Shown here: positions 12,937 to 22,338 of the stretch, piece after piece
Layout: each line of letters opens with the position of its first letter
Position numbering within the stretch: the first letter of the stretch is position 1
Source of the DNA: Massilia violaceinigra
Lineage (GTDB): Bacteria > Pseudomonadota > Gammaproteobacteria > Burkholderiales > Burkholderiaceae_D
Length of the DNA stretch: 64,000 bases
Direction of reading: 5' to 3'
Assembly (NCBI RefSeq): GCF_002752675.1
Contig: NZ_CP024608.1
Location: 5,828,001 to 5,892,000 of the forward strand
Made by a program: the position numbers and the translations under genes
The notes under the pieces: generated by a model
Databases searched by the model: none
The model's input: the letters and a program-made list of their open reading frames with translations, nothing else
What the model was told of the DNA's origin: nothing

Positions 12937-15189
12937 ATGAAATTTCGTTTCCCAATCGTCATTATCGACGAGGATTTTCGTTCCGAGAACACTTCCGGCC
13001 TCGGCATCCGCGCGCTCGCCGAGGCGATGGAAAAAGAGGGCATGGAGGTACTCGGCGTCACCAGCTATGGCGACCTGTCGCAGTTCGCGCAGCAGCAGTC
13101 GCGCGCCTCGGCCTTCGTGCTGTCGATCGATGACGAGGAATTTGGCTCCGGTTCGATCGAAGACACCGATTCGGCCCTGATCGCGCTGCGCGCGTTCGTG
13201 AAAGAGATCCGTCACAAGAACTCGGACATCCCGATCTACATCTACGGCGAAACGCGCACCTCGCGCCACATCCCGAACGACATCCTGCGCGAGCTGCACG
13301 GCTTCATTCACATGTTCGAGGACACGCCCGAATTCGTGGCGCGCCACATCATCCGCGAAGCCAAGTCCTACCTGGACGGCCTGGCGCCGCCGTTCTTCCG
13401 CGCGCTGGTCAACTACGCCAACGACGGTTCGTACTCGTGGCACTGCCCCGGCCACTCGGGCGGCGTGGCCTTCCTGAAGTCGCCGATCGGCCAGATGTTC
13501 CACCAGTTCTTCGGCGAGAACATGCTGCGCGCCGACGTCTGCAACGCCGTCGAAGAGCTCGGCCAGCTGCTCGACCACACCGGCCCGGTCGCCAAGTCCG
13601 AACGCAACGCGGCGCGCATCTTCAATGCCGACCACTGCTACTTCGTCACCAACGGCACCTCGACCTCGAACAAGATGGTGTGGCACTCGACGGTTGCTCC
13701 CGGCGACATCGTCGTGGTGGACCGTAACTGCCACAAGTCGATCCTGCACTCGATCATCATGTGCGGCGCGATTCCCGTGTTTCTGATGCCGACCCGGAAC
13801 CACCTCGGCATCATCGGCCCGATTCCGCTCGAAGAGTTCACCCCCGAATCGATCGCCCGCAAGATCGAAGCCAATCCGTTCGCGCGCCAGGCCGTCAACA
13901 AGAAGCCGCGCATCCTGACCATTACCCAGTCCACTTACGACGGCGTGGTGTACAACGTCGAGACCTTGCGCGAAATGTTGGACGGTAAGATCGACACCCT
14001 GCACTTCGACGAAGCGTGGCTGCCGCATGCGACCTTCCACGACTTCTACAAGAACATGCACGCAATCGGCAAGGACCGCCCGCGCGCCAAGGAATCGATG
14101 ATCTTCTCGACCCAGTCGACCCACAAGCTGCTCGCGGGCCTGTCGCAGGCCTCGCAGGTGCTGGTGCGCGAATCGGAAACGGTCAAGCTGGACCAGGATG
14201 CCTTCAACGAGGCCTACCTGATGCACACGTCCACCTCGCCGCAGTATTCGATCATCGCCTCGTGCGACGTCGCCGCGGCCATGATGGAAGCGCCGGGCGG
14301 CACCGCGCTGGTCGAGGAATCGATCTTCGAGGCGCTCGACTTCCGCCGCGCCATGAAGAAAGTCGACGCCGAATTCGGCAACGACTGGTGGTTCCAGGTG
14401 TGGGGCCCGGACACCTTCTCGGAAGAAGGCATCGGCACCCAGGACGACTGGATGATCCGCGCCGAGGACGACTGGCACGGTTTCGGCAACCTGGCCCCGG
14501 GCTTCAACATGCTCGACCCGATCAAGGCGACCGTGGTCACCCCCGGCCTGTCGCTCGACGGCGTGTTCGGCGAGTCCGGCATTCCGGCGTCGATCGTCAC
14601 CAAGTACCTGGCCGAACACGGCGTGATCATCGAGAAGTGCGGGCTGTACTCGTTCTTCATCATGTTTACGATCGGGATCACCAAGGGCCGCTGGAACACG
14701 CTGGTCACGGCGCTGCAGCAGTTCAAGGACGACTACGACAAGAACCAGCCGATGTGGCGCATCCTGCCGGAGTTCGCGGCGGCCAACCCGCGCTACGAAG
14801 CGATGGGCCTGCGCGACCTGTGCCAGCAGATCCACGACTTCTACAAGACCTACGACGTGGCGCGCCTGACGACGGAGATGTACCTGTCCGACATGATCCC
14901 GGCGATGAAGCCGTCCGACGCCTTTGCCAAGATGGCGCACCGCGAGATCGAGCGCGTGGCGATCGAGGAGCTGGAAGGCCGCATCACGGCGATTTTGCTG
15001 ACGCCTTACCCGCCGGGCATTCCGCTCTTGATCCCGGGCGAGCGCTTCAACAAGACCATCGTCGACTACCTGCGCTTTGCGCGCGACTTCAACGAGCGCT
15101 TCCCCGGCTTCGAGACCGACGTGCACGGCCTGGTCAAGCGCGAAGTCGATGGCAAGCGCGGTTATTTCGTCGATTGCGTGCGCCAGTAA
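12937..15189 (+). CDS. Arginine/lysine/ornithine decarboxylase (AdiA-like, fold type I)
   Basis: This is a 750-aa PLP decarboxylase of the bacterial biodegradative class: N-terminal wing/response-regulator-like domain (about 1-130), large PLP domain, C-terminal domain. The PLP lysine is expected at K397 in STHKLLAGLSQAS, the substrate-cofactor region HCPGHSGG is present, and length is close to AdiA (755 aa). The sequence around the lysine looks more like AdiA than CadA, so arginine is the favoured substrate, but lysine cannot be excluded. A GGAG 9 nt before the ATG fixes the start; a strong terminator follows. The likely role is acid resistance or polyamine precursor supply. Confidence 0.9.
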   Translation: MKFRFPIVIIDEDFRSENTSGLGIRALAEAMEKEGMEVLGVTSYGDLSQFAQQQSRASAFVLSIDDEEFGSGSIEDTDSALIALRAFVKEIRHKNSDIPIYIYGETRTSRHIPNDILRELHGFIHMFEDTPEFVARHIIREAKSYLDGLAPPFFRALVNYANDGSYSWHCPGHSGGVAFLKSPIGQMFHQFFGENMLRADVCNAVEELGQLLDHTGPVAKSERNAARIFNADHCYFVTNGTSTSNKMVWHSTVAPGDIVVVDRNCHKSILHSIIMCGAIPVFLMPTRNHLGIIGPIPLEEFTPESIARKIEANPFARQAVNKKPRILTITQSTYDGVVYNVETLREMLDGKIDTLHFDEAWLPHATFHDFYKNMHAIGKDRPRAKESMIFSTQSTHKLLAGLSQASQVLVRESETVKLDQDAFNEAYLMHTSTSPQYSIIASCDVAAAMMEAPGGTALVEESIFEALDFRRAMKKVDAEFGNDWWFQVWGPDTFSEEGIGTQDDWMIRAEDDWHGFGNLAPGFNMLDPIKATVVTPGLSLDGVFGESGIPASIVTKYLAEHGVIIEKCGLYSFFIMFTIGITKGRWNTLVTALQQFKDDYDKNQPMWRILPEFAAANPRYEAMGLRDLCQQIHDFYKTYDVARLTTEMYLSDMIPAMKPSDAFAKMAHREIERVAIEELEGRITAILLTPYPPGIPLLIPGERFNKTIVDYLRFARDFNERFPGFETDVHGLVKREVDGKRGYFVDCVRQ

Positions 15190-15213
15190 TCACCGACCCA
15201 TGCAACAGGCATG

Positions 15214-15240
15214 AAAGGAACCTTCGGGTTCCTTTTTTTT
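15214..15240 (+). terminator. Rho-independent terminator of the decarboxylase gene
   Basis: A 9-bp stem AAAGGAACC/GGTTCCTTT closes on a TTCG tetraloop and is followed directly by a T-run, 24 nt after the stop codon. Confidence 0.93.
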
Positions 15241-15337
15241 GGCGCGCAAATCGCGCGCGTGACAATTGAGGAGTATGCGCAGGGGCGCACCGTGGCAAGC
15301 TGGCAGCCATCGCAAGACCAACCATGGGAGAGTTTTC

Positions 15338-16672
15338 ATGCACGAGATCCTCGTCAGGCGCGTCCAGCACCCGGTCGGCCAGGGAGGCTTTCACATGGCA
15401 GACATGCGGGTGGCAAACAAGCCATTCCGCTACATCTACGATTGCGGATCGAGCAATCCGGGCGCGATCAGCGCCTTGCTGAAGGGGCTGGGTCGATCCA
15501 CCGGCGAAAAAGAGTTCGACTGGCTCGTCATTTCCAGTTTCGACATGGACCACTGCAACGGCGTGGCGCTGCTGCTCGCCGAAGGCTATACGTTCAAGCG
15601 CGTGTTCCTGCCGCACCGGCTGGACAACAAGCTGCTGGTCTGGCTGTTGTGCTGCTATGTGCTGGACGAGCGCAGCGCCAAGGAGATTACAGATGCCCTG
15701 GCATCGCTGCGCATACTGCGTGAGCTATATGATCAATTCGGCCGCGATGGCGACGGTCCGGACGACATGCTTGAACGCCTCACCCCGGATCCGGCGAAAC
15801 CGAACGCGGTCAACGTCACCTACCATGTCAAGGAGGCGGACTGGATGTTCCGCTTCTACTCGCGGGAGACGAACTACGGGAACCTTGTCAAAGCCCTGTT
15901 CGACAAAGTCGAATTTGCGCAGCTCAAGGCGATCATGAAACGCGCCGCGAAAACGGTAAGCGGATCGGCAAAGCCTCGCGATACCGTAAAGATCCTGGCC
16001 GACCTCTTTTCGGTACTCGGCAAGCCGCCGGCGCAGGCGCAGGCAGGCAATGGCGCCGCCCCGAGCGGGCCATCGGTCAAAAAGCTCCTGGGGAACGCCT
16101 ATGAAAATCTCACCGAGGACGACGCCCGCGTATTCGGAGACTATAACGAGGTATCGCTCTGCCTGTACGCCGGCCCGCGTACCTCGGGCCAAAGCGCCGA
16201 CCGCCGATTCAGCGTGCAGTGCACCGTGGGCCACCATTCCGACTTTCCCGCCCGGGATTGGACCCGCCGCGCCGGCTGGCTGGGGCTGGGCGACATCGGT
16301 TTTCGCAATCGGGCCTTGCTCGACGAGCTGGCGCTGTACTACCGGTCGGAGCTTGCGCTATCGTGTACGAAAATGGTGCCGCATCACGGCGCGCAGAGCA
16401 ACTACGGCACGCTACTCCCCATGCTGGCGCCATTTTTCGCGCTCGATGCCATGCAAACGCTGTGGGTCGCCGCCGCCTATCCACTCACGCGCTACCGTCA
16501 CCCGGCAGGCGTCGTGGTCCTGGAATCGGAGAAGAATGGGACCTTCGTCATGGTCTCGGACGACCCCGGATCGCGCATTGAAGAAACCGTCCGCTCGATC
16601 CCGTCGTTGGCATTGAGCGGGTCCAGCGTCCGCTACCTGATCCATCTCTTGCGCAAGGCCGGCTATCGATAG
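15338..16672 (+). CDS. ComEC-like metallo-beta-lactamase-fold protein with altered metal motif
   Basis: No signal peptide or membrane segment is seen. The protein has the order of motifs found in the soluble MBL domain of ComEC: an early YDCGSSNP strand, a motif I region SSFDMDHCNG, a late GDIGF, then VPHHGAQSNYGTL and a YRHPAG near the end. In active members motif I reads S-H-x-D-x-D-H; here the first His is Phe while Asp and the last His remain. An insert of about 150 residues (about 100-250) separates motif I from the later motifs. GGGAG 7 nt before the ATG at 15338 sets the start. Neighbours (decarboxylase, dcd) give no functional link. Confidence 0.6.
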   Translation: MHEILVRRVQHPVGQGGFHMADMRVANKPFRYIYDCGSSNPGAISALLKGLGRSTGEKEFDWLVISSFDMDHCNGVALLLAEGYTFKRVFLPHRLDNKLLVWLLCCYVLDERSAKEITDALASLRILRELYDQFGRDGDGPDDMLERLTPDPAKPNAVNVTYHVKEADWMFRFYSRETNYGNLVKALFDKVEFAQLKAIMKRAAKTVSGSAKPRDTVKILADLFSVLGKPPAQAQAGNGAAPSGPSVKKLLGNAYENLTEDDARVFGDYNEVSLCLYAGPRTSGQSADRRFSVQCTVGHHSDFPARDWTRRAGWLGLGDIGFRNRALLDELALYYRSELALSCTKMVPHHGAQSNYGTLLPMLAPFFALDAMQTLWVAAAYPLTRYRHPAGVVVLESEKNGTFVMVSDDPGSRIEETVRSIPSLALSGSSVRYLIHLLRKAGYR

Positions 16673-16685
16673 ACCGCTGCGGTAA

Positions 16686-17255
16686 TCAGGCCTTGGGAAG
16701 CGTAACGCCAACCTGCCCCTGATATTTTCCGCCGCGGTCCTTGTACGATACTTCGCACACTTCGTCCGATTCGAAGAACAGCACCTGCGCCACGCCTTCG
16801 TTGGCATAGATTTTTGCCGGCAGCGGCGTGGTGTTGGAAAACTCCAGCGTGACAAAACCTTCCCACTCCGGTTCGAACGGGGTGACATTGACGATAATGC
16901 CGCAACGGGCGTAGGTCGATTTGCCCAGGCAGATCGTCAGCACATTGCGCGGAATCCGGAAGTATTCGACGGTGCGCGCCAAAGCGAACGAATTGGGCGG
17001 AATGATGCAGAAGCCCTTGCCCGAGACGTCGACGAAATTGTTTTCGTCAAAATTCTTGGGGTCGACGATGGTGGTATTAATATTGGTGAACAGCTTGAAC
17101 TCGTCGGCGCAGCGGATGTCGTAACCGTAGCTCGACGTGCCGTACGAAACGATTCTCTGACCATCGAGTTCCTTGACCTGCCCTGGCTCGAAAGGCTCGA
17201 TCATGCCCGTTTCCGCAGCCATTTTGCGGATCCATTTATCAGATTTAATGCTCAT
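16686..17255 (-). CDS. dcd: dCTP deaminase
   Basis: Dcd deaminates dCTP to dUTP, feeding dUMP to thymidylate synthase. The 189-aa protein has the family hallmarks: [14 protein letters not shown] near the N-terminus, the [17 protein letters not shown] core, the [10 protein letters not shown] active-site loop and [19 protein letters not shown] containing the catalytic Glu. Length matches E. coli Dcd (193 aa). It is encoded opposite to and convergent with the MBL-fold gene. With thyA, folA and carAB it makes the left 17 kb unusually rich in pyrimidine deoxynucleotide genes. Confidence 0.97.
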   Translation of the reverse strand: MSIKSDKWIRKMAAETGMIEPFEPGQVKELDGQRIVSYGTSSYGYDIRCADEFKLFTNINTTIVDPKNFDENNFVDVSGKGFCIIPPNSFALARTVEYFRIPRNVLTICLGKSTYARCGIIVNVTPFEPEWEGFVTLEFSNTTPLPAKIYANEGVAQVLFFESDEVCEVSYKDRGGKYQGQVGVTLPKA

Positions 17256-17418
17256 ACGTGTCGTTCCAGAAGAGAAAATTGGTCAGGTTGCGCTGTCCCT
17301 GCCGCGCTGTTTGCCCGGCAAAGAGAGAATTTCCCGCGATTTTACGCGAAAAGTCGCTGCCGGCGGCAGTCCGCGGCCTGTTTTCTCCGGTACAGCGGCG
17401 ATGCGTCGCCGCGCTTTT

Positions 17419-18222
17419 CTAGCGCTGCGCGAGCAGTTTGGCGATCATTGTGCGCGTCAGGCGTCCCGCCAGTTCGGGCGATTCCATCGGAAACAGATGC
17501 CCGCCTCCGGGGATTTCGGCGAAATTGTCGCCCACCAGCTTGCGCGTGGCGTCCAGGCCGGCCTGGCGCAGCTCCACCGATTCGGTGCCGGCGATGAAGC
17601 CGATCGGCACCGGGTAGGCCCCGTTCATCACGCTGCCGAGGTGGTGCGGCAGGCCGCGGTAAATCTCGGTTTCCACATCGCGCGAAAAGCGCAGCTGCAC
17701 GCCGTCCGGATGGGGTTCGAGGCCATGTTCCAGATAGTCGTGCAGCACGCCGGGCGCCCAGGCCGCGAACACGGGCTTGGAGACAAAGTGCTCGTAGGCC
17801 GCCTGCACGGTGGGCCACACCGTGCGGCGCCGGCGCGACAGGCGGGCCGGCGACAAATAATCGCTCCAGTTCTGGTTCGATTTCACCAGCCGCCAGAGCA
17901 TGGCGCGCCAGCCCGCCACCACGGGCGAGTCGAGCATCACCACGCAGCGCACCAGGTCCGGCCGCTCCCTGGCCGCCATCATGCTCAGCATCCCGCCCAG
18001 GGAATGGCCGACCAGGATGGCCGGCTCGCCGTAGCTTTCCAGCGTGGCGATCAGGTGCTCGACCAGCTTGGGCCAGCCGTCGCTGACCGGGTAAGCGGGG
18101 TCGTGGCCGTACATGTCGACCGCGCGAATGTCGTAATCCGGGCGCAGCTGGTCGAAGAACTTGCGGTAGCTACCGGCCGGGAAGCTGTTCCCGTGCGAGA
18201 AATGGAGGATCGGTGTCGTCAT
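17419..18222 (-). CDS. Alpha/beta hydrolase
   Basis: This is a single-domain alpha/beta hydrolase of 267 aa. The oxyanion-hole segment is near the N-terminus (HFSHGNSFPAGSY), the nucleophile elbow is GHSLGG, the acid lies about FIAGTESVE and the catalytic His in GGGHLFPME. There is no signal peptide, so it is cytoplasmic. Substrate is unknown; small-molecule ester or lactone hydrolysis is typical. It is divergent from no obvious partner and sits between dcd and the dioxygenase lipoprotein. Confidence 0.85.
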   Translation of the reverse strand: MTTPILHFSHGNSFPAGSYRKFFDQLRPDYDIRAVDMYGHDPAYPVSDGWPKLVEHLIATLESYGEPAILVGHSLGGMLSMMAARERPDLVRCVVMLDSPVVAGWRAMLWRLVKSNQNWSDYLSPARLSRRRRTVWPTVQAAYEHFVSKPVFAAWAPGVLHDYLEHGLEPHPDGVQLRFSRDVETEIYRGLPHHLGSVMNGAYPVPIGFIAGTESVELRQAGLDATRKLVGDNFAEIPGGGHLFPMESPELAGRLTRTMIAKLLAQR

Positions 18223-18262
18223 TTTTCGATTGTAAGACGATTCTGCGACCGGCCATACAGGA

Positions 18263-19129
18263 TTAGAGGGAAACCCCTACTGTCAGCGTGGCGACGTAGC
18301 CCAGGCTCGCGCTGGCGCTCACGCTGGCGATTTGCAGGGCCGTGCCGTCGCTGAACACGTTGTCGGTCGCGTAGGTGATGTTGGCCAGGTTGCGCACGCT
18401 GGCGCTGTAACCCGTGGCGGCGTAGGCGTCGGACAGCATCGAGGTCGGAAAGCCGAACTGCGAGGTCTTGATCCGGTTGGCCGCGCTGGTGCTCTTCGCC
18501 AGGCTCGGATAAACCTCGAAGTGCACGTGCGGCATGCGGCCCGCGTAGCAGCCCGGGAAGATCGTGGTGAAGGTGACCATGCCACTGGCGTCGGCTTCCT
18601 GCACGCCGCGCAGGTAATTTTCGGCGGTGACGCCGCTGGTGTACATCGAATAGCGCCCTTCGCGGTCGCAGTGCCACAGGTAGACGGTGGCGCCGGCCAG
18701 CGATGCGCAGCTCGACTTCACGTTCACCATCTGCAGCTTGATCGTCAGCGGCACACCGGCGGCGACACCGGTGGCGCCGGCGATGCTGGCGCGAATATCG
18801 GGCCGCACGATGCCGGCCAGGATCAGCGCATTGGCCACGCCGCCGACGCTGCTGTTGGTGCCGTCGCCGGGATACGGTCCGCCCGTCTCTTCGGGGATCA
18901 CGGCGCAGGAACCGCTGCTGCCGGTGGCGGGCGTGGTGCCGGTGCCGGCGGCGGCCGGGGTGGTGCTCAGGGTGCTGCCGCCCGAGTCGCCACCGCCTCC
19001 GCACCCAGACAGCGGCAACGCCGCCGCCGAAGCGAACATCCAGCGCAGCGCCTGGCGCCGGCTCAGTGTCATGTCCAGCATGGTTTGTATGTCCTGGGCC
19101 AGGCTGTGATCGTGGTCGTGGTGGTCCAT
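18263..19129 (-). CDS. Tat-exported lipoprotein related to intradiol ring-cleavage dioxygenases
   Basis: AAGGAGGA precedes the ATG at 19129, which begins MDHHDHDH, a short His/Asp-rich leader. A twin-arginine motif (SRRQAL), a hydrophobic stretch and a lipobox (LSGC) followed by glycines predict a Tat-exported lipoprotein. The mature domain has the intradiol dioxygenase pattern: ETGGPYPGDG, a mid-domain VYLWHCDREGRYSMY, and PGCYAGRMPHVHFEV with the Tyr and two His expected as iron ligands. Classical members cleave catechols, but the secreted branch has largely unknown substrates. The His-rich start may be chance or a metal-holding tail. Length is 288 aa. Confidence 0.8.
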   Translation of the reverse strand: MDHHDHDHSLAQDIQTMLDMTLSRRQALRWMFASAAALPLSGCGGGGDSGGSTLSTTPAAAGTGTTPATGSSGSCAVIPEETGGPYPGDGTNSSVGGVANALILAGIVRPDIRASIAGATGVAAGVPLTIKLQMVNVKSSCASLAGATVYLWHCDREGRYSMYTSGVTAENYLRGVQEADASGMVTFTTIFPGCYAGRMPHVHFEVYPSLAKSTSAANRIKTSQFGFPTSMLSDAYAATGYSASVRNLANITYATDNVFSDGTALQIASVSASASLGYVATLTVGVSL

Positions 19130-19220
19130 GGTGTAGTCCTCCTTGTGCCGAATCAGGCGGTAGTGTTTATCAGGTTGCCGGCAGCTCCCGCGCTGTCGAA
19201 CTTCGCGCTTACCCCGGGGA

Positions 19221-19637
19221 TCAGGAACGTGGCTGGCGGCGCGGACGATCATCGGCGGACTGCTTGCGCTGCTCCGGCGTGAGCACGGCGCGCACCTGGG
19301 CGTCGGTGCGGGCGTCGAGCAGGGCCAGTGCGGCCAGCGCCTTGCCGGCGGCCTGCGCCAGGGAAGACGCTTTGGCGTCGTCGAACTGCTCCGCGTTACC
19401 GAGGGCGCGCAGGGCATCTTGCGAATCATGCAAGGTGCGCGCGTGCTCGCGGCGCTTCGGTTTCTGTGCATGCAGAATGGCGAAAACCTTGTCTTCCTGG
19501 GCGTCCGTGAGCTCGACGCCCTGCCCGAAGAGCGGACCGCGTGGTGGCGGCAGGCCGCCCTCCCCCGGCGCGGCAAAGGCGCCAAGGCAGGCAGTGCTTA
19601 ACAAGACGGCGAGTACACGTTGGTGTATGTTTTTCAT
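19221..19637 (-). CDS. Periplasmic Spy/CpxP-like protein
   Basis: A signal peptide (MKNIHQRVLAVLLSTACLGAFA) precedes a small helical, highly charged domain with two LTxxQ-type motifs, LTDAQ near the start and LTPEQ near the end, as in Spy/CpxP proteins. These bind misfolded proteins and, for CpxP, restrain the sensor kinase. AGGA 7 nt before the ATG at 19637 sets the start (138 aa). It is transcribed divergently from the adjacent response regulator and kinase, the same layout as cpxP/cpxRA, which supports regulation by that pair. Confidence 0.75.
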   Translation of the reverse strand: MKNIHQRVLAVLLSTACLGAFAAPGEGGLPPPRGPLFGQGVELTDAQEDKVFAILHAQKPKRREHARTLHDSQDALRALGNAEQFDDAKASSLAQAAGKALAALALLDARTDAQVRAVLTPEQRKQSADDRPRRQPRS

Positions 19638-19775
19638 GGTGGTTCCTGTCAGTGCGTTGCGAAGGACTCCATTGTGCGAGGGCGATATGTAAAGCGGTGT
19701 CAGGGACATGTAAAAGCGCGTAAAGGCATCCGCCCGGCGATCAACCAGGGGCGCCCGGTTTGCTATGATGGGTGC

Positions 19776-20462
19776 ATGAATCAAGTGCTATTAATCGATG
19801 ACGACGTTGAACTGGTCGGGATGTTCCGCGAATACCTGGAGCAGGAAGGATTTCGGGTCAGCTGCGCGCATGACGGAGAGGCCGGCGCGCGCGAGGCGCT
19901 GTCCGGGCGCAGCGCCATCGCGGTGCTCGATGTGATGATGCCGCATATGAATGGCCTGGAAACGCTGCGCCGCATCCGCGCCCGCAGCCACATGCCAGTC
20001 CTCATGCTGACCGGCCGTGGCGACGATACCGACCGCATTCTCGGGCTGGAACTGGGCGCGGACGACTACGTGACCAAACCCTGCACCCCGCGCGAGCTGA
20101 CGGCCCGCATTCGCGCCATTCTGCGCCGCACCAACGCGCCGCGCGGCGATGGCGACGGCATCACCATCAGCGTCGGCAAGCTGTCGATGCAGCCGGCGCA
20201 GCGCCGTGCCAGCTGGGATGGTGCTACGCTGGAATTGACCAGCACCGAATTCAACCTGCTCGAAGTCCTCGCGCGCAACGCGGGCCGGCCGGTCAGCAAG
20301 AACGACCTGTCGGAACAGGGCTTGGGCCGGCCGATGGCGCGCTTCGACCGCAATATCGACGTCCACCTGAGCAGCCTGCGTCACAAGCTCGGTACCCTGG
20401 CCGACGGCCGCTCCTGCCTGCAGACCGTGTACCGCCTCGGTTACCAGCTCATTCGCGACTAG
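19776..20462 (+). CDS. OmpR-family response regulator (CpxR-like)
   Basis: The receiver domain (about 1-115) has the acidic pair in LLIDDDVEL, the phosphorylated Asp at residue 52 in VLDVMMPH, the conserved Thr in LMLTGRG and Lys in VTKPCTPREL. A winged-helix DNA-binding domain follows (about 130-228; LTSTEFNLLEVLARNAG and VYRLGYQLI). The ATG at 19776 gives 228 aa, close to CpxR. It is followed after 3 nt by the matching histidine kinase and is divergent from the CpxP-like gene, so an envelope-stress response is likely. Confidence 0.92.
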   Translation: MNQVLLIDDDVELVGMFREYLEQEGFRVSCAHDGEAGAREALSGRSAIAVLDVMMPHMNGLETLRRIRARSHMPVLMLTGRGDDTDRILGLELGADDYVTKPCTPRELTARIRAILRRTNAPRGDGDGITISVGKLSMQPAQRRASWDGATLELTSTEFNLLEVLARNAGRPVSKNDLSEQGLGRPMARFDRNIDVHLSSLRHKLGTLADGRSCLQTVYRLGYQLIRD

Positions 20463-20465
20463 CGC

Positions 20466-21895
20466 ATGGGCCGCCTGTTCTGGAAGTTCTTCTTGTCGAT
20501 ACTGCTGGCGCAGCTGGCGGCAACCATTGGCGTGGGCACCGTGTTCTGGCTGCGCGACCAGGCGCGCGCGCAGGCGGCCATCGATTCGCCCCGCGCGAGC
20601 GGCATCGATACCGCGCCGTCCGCCGAGTTCATGATCGACAGCGCGGCCGCCACGCTCAAATTCGGCGGCAGCGCGGCATTGCGCGAACTGGTGGGCGGCA
20701 CCACGCGTCACAGCATTTTCGTCATCGACGCGAATGGCCATGAAATGCTGGGCCGGACCGTCACGCCCGCGCTGCGCGCCCAGGCCGAACGGATGCTGGC
20801 GCATCCGGCGCGCCACAATATGGTGCGCACCCTGACGGCGCCGGACGGCGCGCGTTTCCTGGTGTTCGTGCGCTGGCTCGATCAGCGCGGAGCGGGCGGC
20901 GGGCCGCCGGATCGACGCCAGATGCCACCCGGCGGCTTTGGCGCCGGCCCGCGCCCGGGTGCACCGGGCGACCAGGGACGTCCGCCACCGAACCGCCACC
21001 TGCTGCCATATATCACGATGGCCGGCGCAACGCTGGCCAGCCTGTTGTTCGCGGCCCTGCTGGCGTGGTATTTTTCGCGCCCGATCCGGGCCCTGCGCGG
21101 CGCGTTCGAGGCCGCGGCCGCGGGCGATCTGTCGCCCCGGTTTGCGGAGGTCAAGGGCGTGCGCGGCGACGAGCTCAATGATTTGGGACGCGACTTCGAC
21201 CGCATGAGCGCCAGTTGCGCACCCTGATGGACGGCCAGCGCCACCTGCTGCACGACGTTTCGCACGAACTGCGCTCGCCGCTGGCGCGCCTGCAGGCCGC
21301 CATCGGGCTGGCGCACCAGCAACCCGACAAGATCGGCGCCTCGCTCGAACGCATCGAGCGCGAGAGCGTGCGCATGGATAAGCTGATCGGCGAGCTGCTG
21401 ACCTTATCGCGCCTGGAAGTATCGACCGCGCTGCCGCGCTATGAAGACATTTCGTTCATGGACCTGATCGACGACATCGTGACCGATGCGCGCTTCGAGG
21501 CCGAGCAGTGCGGCCGCCGCATTGCGTTGTCGGGGCAGGCGGTAGTCACCGTGCGCGGCGCGCCGGACCTGCTGTGGAGCGCGATCGAGAACGTCATCCG
21601 CAACGCCATCAAGCACAGTAGCGAAGGTGGCGTGATCGAGATCGGCATCAGCGCCGACGCCGACCGCCTGGAATTGTCGGTATGCGACTGCGGGCCGGGC
21701 GTGGCGCACAAGGACCTGGCGTCGATCTTCAAGCCGTTCTTCCGCTCGAATGCGGCCGGTAACAACGTCGACGGGCATGGACTGGGCCTGGCGATTGCGC
21801 AGCGCGTGATCGACGCCCATCGTGGCACGATCAGGGCCAGCAACCGCGAAGGCGGCGGGCTGCGCGTCGATATCGTACTGCCGCTGCTCCATTAA
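20466..21895 (+). pseudogene. CpxA-like sensor histidine kinase split by a single-base deletion
   Basis: The first part (20466-21227) has TM1, a periplasmic sensor with a Pro/Gly-rich stretch, TM2 and a HAMP domain ending at MSA then out of frame. The second part (from 21215, next frame) continues RTLMDGQRHLLHDVSHELRSP with the phosphorylated His, the N box and the G boxes to residue 226. Restoring one C at 21211-21212 (GCCAG to GCCCAG) joins them as MSAQLRTL, the usual HAMP-to-DHp junction. Thus it is either a recent frameshift mutation or a sequencing error in a C-run. Without the repair, only the sensor half would be made from the first start. Confidence 0.88.
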
Positions 21896-21920
21896 TTTGG
21901 CGAGATCGAAACGCCAGGTA

Positions 21921-22307
21921 TCAAGCCGTTGAAAAACGGCCAGGCCAGTAATCGATGGCAAGCGCGACGAGCAGGCAAGCGGTTACGGCAATATCGGCCA
22001 TCACCACCCGCCCTATCGAATCATTATAGTTTCCTACCGACCACGCAACCATCACGAACGATGTTACGCTAACCAGCCCGGCAATATACGCGAGAGGCCG
22101 CCATGCAGGAATGAGCGCTGCGGACACCAGGAGTAATCCTAAGAGGCCGAACATGACGGCCCGATGTTGCATCAGGATGAGCAAGTTCGGGTCCTGGATA
22201 CGCACTCCGTATAGCTGAGCGAGATGCAATTCACCAAGCACGCCTGTCACAGGGATGAGGTGAATGAGTGCGGCGATGATCAGCATGGCAGGGATAAGCC
22301 GTTGCAT
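21921..22307 (-). CDS. Small integral membrane protein, function unknown
   Basis: A 128-aa protein with four predicted membrane segments (around residues 4-22, 46-64, 70-90 and 103-120) and no charged active-site motif. AAGGA lies upstream of the ATG at 22307. It is divergent from the AraC regulator next door, with the two starts about 30 nt apart, so the regulator probably controls it. I do not recognise a named family. Confidence 0.65.
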   Translation of the reverse strand: MQRLIPAMLIIAALIHLIPVTGVLGELHLAQLYGVRIQDPNLLILMQHRAVMFGLLGLLLVSAALIPAWRPLAYIAGLVSVTSFVMVAWSVGNYNDSIGRVVMADIAVTACLLVALAIDYWPGRFSTA

Positions 22308-22338
22308 CGTATTTTCCTTGATCGGTGGGGTAGTCGAA

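Noticed and set aside
12865..15126. Long minus-strand frame opposite the decarboxylase
   Set aside because: Shadow of a strongly conserved enzyme gene; low-complexity composition and no ribosome site.
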